DNA of 64,000 nucleotides from Micromonospora avicenniae (GTDB lineage Bacteria; Actinomycetota; Actinomycetes; Mycobacteriales; Micromonosporaceae), in the NCBI RefSeq assembly GCF_900156065.1, contig NZ_FTNF01000001.1:644054-708053 (forward strand), in the 5' to 3' direction. The notes beneath the pieces were generated by a model, which worked only from the letters and a program-made list of their open reading frames with translations, did not search any database and had not been told where the DNA came from. Shown one piece after another: positions 9,610 to 18,166 of this stretch (the stretch's first letter is position 1; the number at the start of each line of letters is the position of its first letter). A program made the translations under genes and the position numbers.

Positions 9610-9942
9610 GTGGACCGGTTGACCAGGCCCGACGCGCGGACCCTGGCCGTCGTCACGGCGGTCGCCGCGCTCTGCCTGCTGGTGACGCTGATCGTGTGGC
9701 GGCGGCAGGATCTCGTCGGCGTGGTGCTGGCCCTGCTCTGCGTCCTGTTCGCGATCGTGGCCGGAGTGTCGGTAGCCGCAGCGCGTCAGAGCGACGATGA
9801 GACGGCGGGGGAGACTCCACCGGCGGCTGCGTCACCCCTACCCGAGCCGCTCGGCATCGACGCGGACACCCTCGACGCGTTGGACAGCCGGGACGCGCTA
9901 CGCGCGGTACGTGACCGGCGGCGCGGGCTCGACGAGGGGTGA
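9610..9942 (+). CDS. small two-helix membrane protein, unknown
   Basis: 110 residues from GTG 9610. Two hydrophobic segments lie at about residues 11-28 and 34-56, followed by a soluble acidic tail ending DALRAVRDRRRGLDEG. It is divergent from the TAP-like hydrolase and converges on the kinase gene 10 bases downstream. The 205-base upstream gap is less GC-rich than the surroundings and probably carries both promoters. No family recognised; the tail may be a cytoplasmic contact site, which is speculation. Confidence 0.65.
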   Translation: MDRLTRPDARTLAVVTAVAALCLLVTLIVWRRQDLVGVVLALLCVLFAIVAGVSVAAARQSDDETAGETPPAAASPLPEPLGIDADTLDALDSRDALRAVRDRRRGLDEG

Positions 9943-9952
9943 CCGCCGGAGC

Positions 9953-11491
9953 TCAGTGGCCGGTCAGCGTCGGGCCGCCGAGCGCGTCGACGCCTCGCCC
10001 CGCCAGGCAGCGGAACGTCCGGTCGATGCTGCCGTCCACCGGCGGCAGCACCTCGAGATGCCAGCCGGCGGTCGAGTCGACCCGACTGGTCAGCCGGAAG
10101 GTGGTAGGGCTGCACACTTGCTGGACGACCGGGTCCGCGGTCACCTCCGGGTAGCCGGCGCCGACCAGTCGCACCGGCAGCACGCCCTCGGCGTACGACT
10201 CCCAGGTGTGTGGGCCGTCGCAGGTCACCTGGGTCGCCTCGGCCCGGGTGCCGCGCACCCGCACCGGCCCGAAGCACTCCAGTCCGGCCGAGCACTTCGC
10301 CCCCTCGGGCAGCGTCACTGCCACGGCCGGATCGGTGCAGCCGGGCAGTCTGCGATCGGTCGCCGGCCCGGCGGCCCGGCTCACCGACTCGGACGGCTCC
10401 GGCCGCCGCGTACCGTCGGCGACCCATGCTCCGGCGGCGGCCGAACCGGCCAGGGCGAGCACCAGGGCGCCGCCGAAAAACCAACGCCGGCGCCAGCGCC
10501 GACCGGCCGTCGAGGTGGGGGCGGGCAGCGTGGGGTGGGCGTCCTCGGCCGGTGGGCGGGGCGTCGGCTGCCCGGAACGGCCGGCGGTGTACGGGCCGGA
10601 ACCGGTCCCGCCGCCCCGGGTCGGCCTTCCCCCGACCGGCGCCCCGCTGACCGGCGTCGCGACGGGCTCGATGGGCAGCGCGGCGAGCAGCCCGAGCAGT
10701 TCGACAGCGGTGGGTCGCTCGCCCGGATCGTTCGCCATCCCGACCCGCAGCACGTCGATCAGCTCGTCGGGGATGCCGGGCAGCCCGGGGATCGGCTGGT
10801 TGAACATCTCCAGCACGGTGACCAGGCTCGGGTTGCGCTCGGACTGCCAGCGCGGCGGTCGACCGTGCATGACCGCGTAGAGGGTGGCGCAGAGCGCGTA
10901 GACGTCCACCGCCGGCGACGGCGGGCTGTGGTTGAACATCTCGGGCGGCGCGTACGCCGGGGTCAGCACCTCCAGGGTGACCGTGGGATCACGCACCTCG
11001 GCCAGTACGGCCAGCCCGAAGTCGGCCAGCACGGCCGGGTTGAAGTGCGAGTGGAGGATGTTCGCCGGCTTCACGTCGCGGTGCAGCACACCGGCCTCGT
11101 GCGAGTGGGCGAGCGCGTCCGCGATCTTGATGCCGAGGTCGCGCGCCTCGGCCGCGCCCAGCGGTGAGTTGCGCATCCGCTCCGCGTACGATCCGTCGCA
11201 GAGCTCCATGATCAGATAGGGGTGCTGATCGACGGTGACGCCGACGTCGAAGAGGTCCACCACGTGCGGGTGGGACGACATCCGGCCGGCGGCACGCGCC
11301 TCGCGCAGGAACCGGGCCTGGTCCCGTTCGCTGTCCAGCGTGCGGTTCTCCACCTTGACCGCGACCTCGCGGCCCACCGAGATCTGGGTGGCCCGGTAGA
11401 CGGTGGCGTAGCCACCCCGGGCGAATACCCGTAAATCAGTCAGACCAGGCACAATGGGTGCCGGCAGGCTGCCGGACGGGGTGTCGGTCAC
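9953..11491 (-). CDS. eukaryote-like Ser/Thr protein kinase, single-pass membrane receptor type
   Basis: 512 residues. Kinase domain at residues ~20-290: catalytic Lys K46 (VAVKV), HRDVKPAN with D139, DFG with D157, and an APE-like PPEMF. The ATP loop reads FARGGYATVY, so the usual GxGxxG is degenerate at its first glycine, although the second glycine pair is kept. A Pro/Gly-rich juxtamembrane stretch (~295-340) leads to one transmembrane helix at ~348-366. The outer ~145 residues include four or more cysteines (LPGCTDPAV, KCSAGLECFG, VTCDGPHTW, QQVCSP, FRCLAG). There are no PASTA repeats, so the ligand is unknown. Homologues phosphorylate proteins in response to envelope signals. Confidence 0.92.
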   Translation of the reverse strand: MTDTPSGSLPAPIVPGLTDLRVFARGGYATVYRATQISVGREVAVKVENRTLDSERDQARFLREARAAGRMSSHPHVVDLFDVGVTVDQHPYLIMELCDGSYAERMRNSPLGAAEARDLGIKIADALAHSHEAGVLHRDVKPANILHSHFNPAVLADFGLAVLAEVRDPTVTLEVLTPAYAPPEMFNHSPPSPAVDVYALCATLYAVMHGRPPRWQSERNPSLVTVLEMFNQPIPGLPGIPDELIDVLRVGMANDPGERPTAVELLGLLAALPIEPVATPVSGAPVGGRPTRGGGTGSGPYTAGRSGQPTPRPPAEDAHPTLPAPTSTAGRRWRRRWFFGGALVLALAGSAAAGAWVADGTRRPEPSESVSRAAGPATDRRLPGCTDPAVAVTLPEGAKCSAGLECFGPVRVRGTRAEATQVTCDGPHTWESYAEGVLPVRLVGAGYPEVTADPVVQQVCSPTTFRLTSRVDSTAGWHLEVLPPVDGSIDRTFRCLAGRGVDALGGPTLTGH

Positions 11492-11521
11492 AGCTCGAAA
11501 ATACCCAACCGTAATGACGGG

Positions 11522-12004
11522 TCAGCGGACCGCGTCGGCTGCGGGCGCCTCGCCGGCCGCCCGGGCGTCGTCCCCGCCGCTCGAATCGGCCGCCCCGGCA
11601 CCACCGGCCCGGCGGGCGTCCCACCACAGGCCGGCGGCGGTCGCCAGCGCGCCGACGCCCTCCCACGCCGCCACCCCGAAGAACCGGCCCGGCGCGATGT
11701 CGGCCAGCACCGCGATGCTGAAGACAGTGAAGGTGACGAGCCGGAAAACCACGGTGAAGCGGTAGAAGACCCGCCATTCGGTGGCGGTGGCCAGCAGGTA
11801 GTAGACGCCCATGTTGAACGAGGCCATCGAGGAGGCCATCAGGAAGGTGCCGGTGTGATCGCCCGGCGCGCGGGTGGCCGGCACCTCGAAGCCGAGCGAG
11901 CGCAACATCGCCTCCGGCCAGAGCAGCCCGACCCCGCCCATGATCAACGCCAGCACGCCGAACACCGCGATCGTCCAGCCGGCGACCGAACGCGGCAGCC
12001 TCAT
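11522..12004 (-). CDS. four-helix membrane protein, unknown
   Basis: 160 residues from ATG 12004, chosen because GGGAGG lies 6-11 bases upstream on the minus strand. Four hydrophobic segments span residues ~8-125: VAGWTIAVFGVLALIMGG, the TGTFLMASSMASFNMGVYY region, the FRLVTFTVFSIAVLAD region and FFGVAAWEGVGALATAAGL. An Ala/Gly-rich disordered tail follows. Composition resembles small DoxX/DUF-type actinobacterial membrane proteins, but I do not recognise a family with certainty. It lies between the Ser/Thr kinase and the cyclase-ATPase gene, all on the minus strand, separated by gaps of 30 and 132 bases. Confidence 0.7.
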   Translation of the reverse strand: MRLPRSVAGWTIAVFGVLALIMGGVGLLWPEAMLRSLGFEVPATRAPGDHTGTFLMASSMASFNMGVYYLLATATEWRVFYRFTVVFRLVTFTVFSIAVLADIAPGRFFGVAAWEGVGALATAAGLWWDARRAGGAGAADSSGGDDARAAGEAPAADAVR

Positions 12005-12136
12005 GACGACCCTCCCCAAGCCGGTACGGCAGCCACTGTGGACCACCGCGTGAAACTGACACGCTAGCCGGTGCTCGACTCCCGGTACATCACCGAAACC
12101 GGCACAAGCCCGGACCGCACCGGCCGGGGCCGGGGG

Positions 12137-15100
12137 TCAGCCGATCGCCAGGCGGGCGCGGAGGGCCTCGGCCCCGCGCCGCTCGCTGCGCTGTTCCGTG
12201 GCGTACGCCAGACGGACCGCCTCCTCCGCGCTGGCCAGCGCCTCCGCGGGACTGCCCGCAGCGGCCAGCGCCTCGGCCAGCGCCATCGCTCCGATCACCT
12301 GGCTGCGGACGTCCTCAGCCGGGGCCGCCATCGCCCGGCGGGCCCAGTCGAGCGCCTGGTCCGGCTGCCCGTGGGCGAGCAGCGCCGAGGCGTACCGGGC
12401 GAGGGTCTGCCGGCGGGAGAAGAGCATCGACGGGGTACTTCCGGCCGCAGTGGCCACCGGCGCGAGCAGCCCCACCGCGGTCGCCGAGTCGCCGGTCGCG
12501 AGCCGGGCGGTGGCCAGCAGCACCCGGGGCGCGACCTGGGCCGGCGCCTGGGGGTTGTTCGGCTCGACAGTGGTCAGCACCGCCTGAGCGTCCCGCTCCG
12601 CCGCCGCGACGTCGCCCATCTCCAGCGCCACGAAACCGCGCAGCGTGCCGGCCATCCCGGTCAACAGCGGGTGAGCGGTGCGATCGGCGTACCCCAGCGC
12701 GTCGGTGAACAGGTCCGCGGCGTGCGCCGGCTCGCCCAGCCCCCGCGCCACCACACCCCGCACCACCAGCGCGAACCCGCACCCCCACTCGTCCGAGGCG
12801 GCGACGAAGTCCCGGTACGCCCGCCGGGCCTCCCGATCCGCCTCGGCCAGATCGCCCATCTCCGCGGTGGCGAACGCCTCGACGGCCCGCAACGTCCCGA
12901 CCGCCCACGCCTCGCCCACCCGCTCACCGAACGGCAGGAAGACCCGCGCCAGCCGGTCGGCCTCGCGCAGCCGCCCGGCCAGCAGCCGCGCGAACGCCGT
13001 GGTTCCGCGCAGCCAGGCCCGCCCGTACGGGTCCTTCAACTCGGCGAAGAGTCGTGCGGCGCGGTTCAGGACGGCGTCGGTACCGGCGAAGTCGCCCCGG
13101 GTGGTGGTCACCCAGGCCAGGTTCTGCAACGACCAGGCCTGCCCGCGCCGATCCTTGGCGGCGAGGCTGACCTGGTACGCGGCCGCCAGCCGGCTGCTCG
13201 CCTGGCTCAGCCGTCCGGCGACGAAATCGGCCATGCCCAGCCGGCGCATCGCGGAGGCGCGCAGCGTGGGCAACCCACCGGCGGTGGCGACCTGCAGGGC
13301 CTCCTGCCACGCCTCGACCGCCCGATTCTGGTCGCCGAGTGTCTGGTGCGCCTGGCCGGCCAGCAGGAGGGCGCTGGCCCGGGTCGCCTGCTCGCCCGCG
13401 TTGGCGGCGATCTTCTCCGCCGAGGCGAGGGCGTCGGCGGCCCGGCCGATCTGAAGCAGGGCGCGGGCGTGGACCACGAGGTCATTGGCCGGCACACCGT
13501 CGCGGGCCAGCTCGGCTGCGCGTTCGGCGTACTCGACGGCCAGTGCCGGCTCTCCTGCGGCGAGGGACCGGCGGGCGGCCTGGCCGAGCGCCGCGACGCC
13601 GAGCGGGACCACCGCGCGGGCCGGCGCGTCGGGGCGCAGCTTCACCGCGTCGGCGAGCGCCGCTGCGCGCTCGACGTGGGCGGCGACGAACTCGTCGCGG
13701 TCGATGTCTGTGAAGGTGCCGGCCGGCGTCGGGGCGTTGTCGTCCCCGACCGCGCACGGCGCCGCCCAGCGGGCCAGTGCGGCGTGCCGCTCGGCCAGCT
13801 CCGCCTTGCTGATTCCGGCATACGCGGCTTCCCGCATCAGCGGGGTGGCGAACGCGAATCCGGTACGCGTTCGGTGCAGCATGCGCCGTTGCAACAGCTC
13901 GTCGACCGCTCGTTCGAATTCGACCGCGACCACGGCGGCAGGCCGGCCGTCCAGCCCGGCGTGCTGCTCGCGCAGTGCCTCGAGAGCCCCGGCGGGCACC
14001 GTGTCACCGACCACCGCGGCGTCACGGAGGACCGATCGGGCCTCCGGCGGCAGCGCGTCGATCCGGGCCGCCAGCACGGCGGCCAGGTCCCGGGAGAGCA
14101 GCCGGCTGCCCAGCGAACCGGGCACCAGCCGCCAGGCGACGCTGGAGGTGCCGGCACGTTCGGCGACCGCGGTGAGAGCGCCCCGTTCCCTCAACAGGGT
14201 GACCAGCTCGGCGAGGTAGAACGGGTTGCCCTGGGCGGTGGCGAGCAGCCGGTCGGCATCCGCCTGCGGCAGCTTCCCGCCGTTCAGGTAGGTGGTCAGC
14301 AGCCGGGCCGCGTCGGCGCCGCGCAGCGGCGGCAGCGCATGCACCTCGGCGTCGGCGACCCGGGTCAGCGCGCCCGCCGTGCGGACCAGCTCCGGCCGGC
14401 CGAGCAGCAGCACCAGCACCGGGCCGGCGAGCCGGGACAGGGCCAGGCCGAGCGCGCGGATGGTCTCCGCCGTGGCGTCGTGCAGGTCGTCGACGATCAC
14501 CACCAGCGGCGCCTCGCCGGCGAGCGCGCTGAGCAGGTCGGCGACCGCGGTCGGCACCGCCTCGGCATCGGCGGGCAGCTGGGCGGCCATCCACCCGTCC
14601 TGGTCGGTCGCGTCCGGGGGCAGCTCCGCGTAGCCGAGCAGGGCGAGGAGCTGGTCGACGGCGATCGGCGCCGGCTCGCCACCGCGTCCCAGCCGTTGAC
14701 CGAGCCGGCGCAGCCGCTCCTCGACCGCCGGGCGGGTCAGCGCGGTGGACGCGTCGTTGGGCAGCCCGACCGCGGCCCGGACCAGGTCGGCCAGCGGAGC
14801 GAGCCGCCGCCGCTCGCCGAAGGCCGCGCAGCGCACCGAGAGCACCCGGGCACCGGTGTGCGCCGCGTACCGGCCCGCACCCACGTCGTACCCCGCGGCC
14901 AGGCGCTCCACCTCGGCGGCGAAGCGGGACTTGCCGATGCCCGCCTCGGCCGTCATCAGCAGCACCCGCGGCTCGCCGCGGTCGATCACCTCGGCGAGCC
15001 GGCCGGCGACCCGGCCGATCTCCGTCTCCCGCCCGACGAACGGCGCCTCGTCACCGAGGCCCGAGCGGGTGCCGGGAGCGTCCAGGAGGCCGAGCAGCTC

Positions 15101-15727
15101 GTACGCCTCGACCGGATCACGCTTGCCCTTGAGCCGCAGCGGCCGCAGCGCCCGCCAGGACGCGACGTGCCGGGTGGCGGCGGCGGTCCGGGCACCGGCG
15201 TAGACCGCGCCAACGGCGGCGGCGTCGGCGAGCCGCGCGGCGGTGTTCACCGTGTCGCCGATGACCGTGTATTCGATGGCGGCCTGGATGCCCGCGATCA
15301 CGTCGCCGGTGTTCAGCCCGACCCGCAGGCCGAGCGGCGCGCCGCCACCCCGCTCGTCGTCGAGCACCCGGCGCACCGCCCGCTGCATCGACAGCGCGGC
15401 GCGGACCGCACGCTCGGCGTCGTCCTCGTGCGCCACCGGCGCGCCGAAGACGGCCATGATCCCGTCACCGGTCAGCTTGTCGACGTGCCCGCCGAAGGTC
15501 TTCACCGCGCCGGCGAGAGCGGCGAGCACCCGGTCCGTGACGGCCCCGACCCGTTCCGGGTCGAGGTCCTCGGACCAGGAGGTGAAGTCGGAGAGGTCGC
15601 CGAAGAGCACGGTCACCACCCGGCGTTCGGCGGCCGGCAAGGTGGCGGCGGCCGGCAGCGCGGCGCCGCAGTTGTGGCAGAACCGCGCGCCGGGGACGGC
15701 TACGGTTCCGCACACCGGGCAGGTCAC
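12137..15727 (-). CDS. class III adenylate/guanylate cyclase fused to AAA ATPase and TPR-like regulator
   Basis: 1196 residues from GTG 15727, which overlaps the MBL gene stop (GTGA). N-terminal zinc ribbon with C3, C6, C17 and C20. Class III cyclase domain at ~36-210 has metal aspartates D44 (FGDLSDFT) and D88 (KLTGDGIMAVFG) and the DTVNTAARL strand, so it looks catalytically competent. An ATPase of the MalT/AfsR-type STAND class follows, with Walker A TAEAGIGKSRF near residue 275 and Walker B LVVIVDDLHDATAE. The C-terminal ~550 residues are Ala/Leu helical repeats of TPR type. Such proteins are predicted signal-integrating ATPases that make cAMP. Linkage to a block that in mycobacteria contains Crp is suggestive. 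Confidence 0.88.
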   Translation of the reverse strand: MTCPVCGTVAVPGARFCHNCGAALPAAATLPAAERRVVTVLFGDLSDFTSWSEDLDPERVGAVTDRVLAALAGAVKTFGGHVDKLTGDGIMAVFGAPVAHEDDAERAVRAALSMQRAVRRVLDDERGGGAPLGLRVGLNTGDVIAGIQAAIEYTVIGDTVNTAARLADAAAVGAVYAGARTAAATRHVASWRALRPLRLKGKRDPVEAYELLGLLDAPGTRSGLGDEAPFVGRETEIGRVAGRLAEVIDRGEPRVLLMTAEAGIGKSRFAAEVERLAAGYDVGAGRYAAHTGARVLSVRCAAFGERRRLAPLADLVRAAVGLPNDASTALTRPAVEERLRRLGQRLGRGGEPAPIAVDQLLALLGYAELPPDATDQDGWMAAQLPADAEAVPTAVADLLSALAGEAPLVVIVDDLHDATAETIRALGLALSRLAGPVLVLLLGRPELVRTAGALTRVADAEVHALPPLRGADAARLLTTYLNGGKLPQADADRLLATAQGNPFYLAELVTLLRERGALTAVAERAGTSSVAWRLVPGSLGSRLLSRDLAAVLAARIDALPPEARSVLRDAAVVGDTVPAGALEALREQHAGLDGRPAAVVAVEFERAVDELLQRRMLHRTRTGFAFATPLMREAAYAGISKAELAERHAALARWAAPCAVGDDNAPTPAGTFTDIDRDEFVAAHVERAAALADAVKLRPDAPARAVVPLGVAALGQAARRSLAAGEPALAVEYAERAAELARDGVPANDLVVHARALLQIGRAADALASAEKIAANAGEQATRASALLLAGQAHQTLGDQNRAVEAWQEALQVATAGGLPTLRASAMRRLGMADFVAGRLSQASSRLAAAYQVSLAAKDRRGQAWSLQNLAWVTTTRGDFAGTDAVLNRAARLFAELKDPYGRAWLRGTTAFARLLAGRLREADRLARVFLPFGERVGEAWAVGTLRAVEAFATAEMGDLAEADREARRAYRDFVAASDEWGCGFALVVRGVVARGLGEPAHAADLFTDALGYADRTAHPLLTGMAGTLRGFVALEMGDVAAAERDAQAVLTTVEPNNPQAPAQVAPRVLLATARLATGDSATAVGLLAPVATAAGSTPSMLFSRRQTLARYASALLAHGQPDQALDWARRAMAAPAEDVRSQVIGAMALAEALAAAGSPAEALASAEEAVRLAYATEQRSERRGAEALRARLAIG

Positions 15728-16557
15728 GGAAGCTCCAACTCCGTGTCCCCGGTCACGAATTCCCGGATCTCGGGACCGAGGTACTCCAGTTGCGCGCGCA
15801 CCGACCATTCGGCCGCCCACCACAGGGACCGGTCGACGTCGGCGTAGACCACGGCGACCACCTCGGCAGCGGTGGTGGCGCCGGCGACGACCGCCGCCCG
15901 GACCTGGTCCAGGCGGGCCCGACGGTGGGCCAGGTAGAAGTCGGCCGCCGCACCGCAGTCGGCCAGCGCCGGGCCGTGACCGGGCAGCGCCGGGACGCCC
16001 CGGTACGTCGAGAGCAGCTCCAGGCTCGCCAGGTAGTCACCGAGGTGCCCGTCCGGGTGTGCCACCACGGTGGTGCCCCGACCCAGGATGGTGTCGCCGG
16101 TGAGCACGACCCGCCCGTCGCCGTGCTCGACGAGGAGACAGACCGAGTCACCGGTGTGCCCGGGGGTCGGCACGACCTGCAGGGTCAGCCCGGGAACCTC
16201 CGGGGCGGCGTCGGCGCCGAGTGGCCGGCCGTTGGTGGTGTGCGCCGGGTCGACAGCGCGTACCGGCACCCCGCCGAGCAGGTCACTGAGCCTCGGCGCG
16301 CCCTCGGTGTGGTCCGCGTGGCCGTGCGTGATCAGCACCAGCGCGACCGGTCCGTGCGCGGCGATCGCGGCCAGGTGCGCCTCGTCGGCCGGGCCCGGGT
16401 CGACGACGATCGCGTGCTCCTCACCCGGGGCACGGAGCACCCAGGTGTTGGTGCCGTCGAGGGTCATCGGCCCCGGGTTGGGCGCACGCAGCAGCGTCAC
16501 CCAGGTCGGCAGCTGGTCGGCGAGCGCCGCTGCCGGCGCGGTCACGTGCCCGGTCAT
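15724..16557 (-). CDS. MBL-fold metallo-hydrolase (LACTB2-like)
   Basis: 277 residues. The metal-binding motif THGHADHTEG gives H78, H80, D82 and H83. Further metal ligands are likely in VPTPGHTGDS and LTGDTILGRG, and in ALPGHGPAL. A C-terminal region of ~70 residues has the extra helical domain seen in the LACTB2/Rv3677c group, whose members include hydrolases and endoribonucleases. Gene order (RidA-MBL) matches mycobacterial Rv3678c-Rv3677c. The stop overlaps the cyclase-ATPase start. Substrate unknown; family call is firm. Confidence 0.9.
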   Translation of the reverse strand: MTGHVTAPAAALADQLPTWVTLLRAPNPGPMTLDGTNTWVLRAPGEEHAIVVDPGPADEAHLAAIAAHGPVALVLITHGHADHTEGAPRLSDLLGGVPVRAVDPAHTTNGRPLGADAAPEVPGLTLQVVPTPGHTGDSVCLLVEHGDGRVVLTGDTILGRGTTVVAHPDGHLGDYLASLELLSTYRGVPALPGHGPALADCGAAADFYLAHRRARLDQVRAAVVAGATTAAEVVAVVYADVDRSLWWAAEWSVRAQLEYLGPEIREFVTGDTELELP

Positions 16558-16686
16558 GGCTGCGATCGTACGGCCCCGCCCGCCCCTCCCCGCGATCTTG
16601 TGGAGACCCTGTGCGGGTTTGTGCCCGTTCGCGATTTTCGTCCCGGACGGGCCTGCGGGTGATGGGGCGGAGCGGGGCCGCTCGGG

Positions 16687-17148
16687 TCAGCTGACCTCGA
16701 CGATGACCTCGACCTCGACCGGGGCGTCGAGGGGCAGCTCGGCCACCCCGACGGCGCTGCGCGCGTGCCGGCCGGCCTCCCCGAAGACGGCGCCGAACAG
16801 GTCGGAGGCACCGTTGATCACGGCAGGCTGGCCGGTGAAGCCGGGAGCGGACGCCACGAAGCCCGTCAGCTTGACGATCTTCACGACGTTCTCCAGGCCG
16901 ACCAGCGAGTCGATCGCGGCCAGCGCGTTGAGCGCGCAACGCTGGGCGAGATCCTTCCCCTGCTCGGCGGAGACACCGGCGCCGACCTTGCCGGTGGCGA
17001 GCAGCTTCCCCTCCGCCATGGGCAGCTGGCCCGAGACGTAGACGTGATTGCCGGACTGCACCGCCGGCACGTAACTCGCCACGGGCGGAACCACCTCGGG
17101 CAGCTCGTAGCCGAGTTCAGCGAGCTTCGCGTGCGGACCGTTGCTCAT
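16687..17148 (-). CDS. RidA/YjgF-family protein (enamine/imine deaminase-like)
   Basis: 153 residues from ATG 17148, which overlaps the stop of the upstream 51-residue gene (ATGA). It has the RidA fold: NHVYVSGQLPMAEGKLLATG, the CALNALAAIDSLVGLENVVKIVKLTGFV central part and the C-terminal AVGVAELPLDAPVEVEVIVEV. RidA proteins hydrolyse reactive 2-aminoacrylate-type enamines. This protein is of the longer YjgF subgroup (about 150 rather than 130 residues), and the usual catalytic Arg position reads H-A-R-S-A-V-G, so R is present. It corresponds by synteny to mycobacterial Rv3678c. Confidence 0.9.
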   Translation of the reverse strand: MSNGPHAKLAELGYELPEVVPPVASYVPAVQSGNHVYVSGQLPMAEGKLLATGKVGAGVSAEQGKDLAQRCALNALAAIDSLVGLENVVKIVKLTGFVASAPGFTGQPAVINGASDLFGAVFGEAGRHARSAVGVAELPLDAPVEVEVIVEVS

Positions 17149-17300
17149 GCCTTCGGCCGCTTCAGGTAGGCGACCAACTGGTCCGGGCTCGGACCGGGCA
17201 CCACGGCGACGAGTTCCCAGCCGTCCTCGCCCCAGTTGTCGAGGATCTGCTTGGTCGCGTGGACCAGCAGGGGGACCGTGGCGTACTCCCACTTTTGCAT
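17145..17300 (-). CDS. small DUF4177-like protein
   Basis: 51 residues from ATG 17300: begins MQKWEYATVPLLVHATKQIL and continues with NWGEDGWELVAVVPGP. The WEY...WGxxGWELV pattern is typical of DUF4177 proteins, tiny beta-rich proteins of unknown role. The stop overlaps the RidA start (ATGA), so the two are co-translated. The mycobacterial counterpart at this position is the small gene Rv3678A. Longer readings to 17495 have no such conservation and would lack a good start. Confidence 0.82.
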   Translation of the reverse strand: MQKWEYATVPLLVHATKQILDNWGEDGWELVAVVPGPSPDQLVAYLKRPKA

Positions 17301-17343
17301 CGGTGCAGGGCTCCCTCGAAACGTGGATCGTTCGAGGCACAGC

Positions 17344-17832
17344 CTACGGACCGACGGAGGGCCGGGACGAAGGACGCTGCTCTGGCGCGGCGGGCAGTTC
17401 GCCACAGGGGCCGCTGTGCTCGTACCGCTGGGGGCAGCGGGAGCGGTCGGCCAGCAGGAGGTCGCAGAAGACCCGGTACCTGTTGTTCTGGTCATCGGCG
17501 TTGGAGACGGTCGTCTCGCCCGCGTCCAGTTCGGGCAGGAAGCCGAGGGAGACCGCGATCCGGCCGGCGAGAGCGGTGGCCGAGGCCAGATCGGGCACCC
17601 GGATCGGCAGATGGATCACGTACCCGGGCTCCTCCTCCTCCCGACCGTGCTCCGCGGCGCGCCGCAGCGTACGCACCACCTCGACCGGTTCCGCGATCGG
17701 ACGGTACGACCGCTCGTTGATCGGCAGGCTGCCGACGGGCCCCTCGCCGTCGCCGGCGGAGCCGGTCCCGGCCCGGCACGACCGATCGTTCGCCGGGAAT
17801 TGGGATCGAGGGGTGTTGTCCACGTCGCGCAT
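17344..17832 (-). CDS. hypothetical protein, actinobacterial
   Basis: 162 residues from ATG 17832, preceded on the minus strand by GGAGGAAG at ideal spacing, which decides this start over upstream in-frame ones. N-terminal ~50 residues are polar and probably disordered. The core contains PVEVVRTLRRAAEHG, PIRVPDLASATALAGRIAVSLGFLPELDAGETTVSN and two cysteines around CDLLLADRSRC. No signal peptide or membrane segment. I do not recognise the family. It is the probable first gene of the minus-strand run towards the DUF4177 and RidA genes (44-base gap). Confidence 0.65.
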   Translation of the reverse strand: MRDVDNTPRSQFPANDRSCRAGTGSAGDGEGPVGSLPINERSYRPIAEPVEVVRTLRRAAEHGREEEEPGYVIHLPIRVPDLASATALAGRIAVSLGFLPELDAGETTVSNADDQNNRYRVFCDLLLADRSRCPQRYEHSGPCGELPAAPEQRPSSRPSVGP

Positions 17833-18166
17833 GCACTTCCTCCGGGCGTCGTACCTGCTCAAGTCCCTGCTCACCCGGTCCGGACGGGATGACCGGACGG
17901 GCTCCCCCGCGACGGCACGACGGTAGGTCCGGTGCCGGAGTCCCGCCAACAGGACGCGCACGTCCTCCGCACCGCCAGTCACATATGCGACACATGCCGT
18001 GTACGTGACAGACATTTGGCCGCGCTCCCACCCCACCGGTCGCCACGGGCGACACCGACCGGTAGATCGACCGCTACCCTTCCGGTCGGACGGCGCGACA
18101 CGGCCGCCCACTCGACTTCACGCTCGACGCCGGGTGGCGGCGGGCGCCGTACCCCCGGGGGAAGAG
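17833..18166. other. divergent intergenic region
   Basis: 334 bases between a minus-strand and a plus-strand gene. No convincing gene. An imperfect inverted repeat at 17978-18009 (GTCAC ... GTGAC, with an inner GACAC/GTGT pair) could be an operator. Both genes need promoters here. The last bases carry the GGGGGAAGAG ribosome binding site of the next gene. Confidence 0.5.

Noticed and set aside
12071..15847. 1258-codon plus-strand frame opposite the cyclase-ATPase
   Set aside because: Antisense shadow; the minus strand has complete zinc, cyclase and ATPase motifs.
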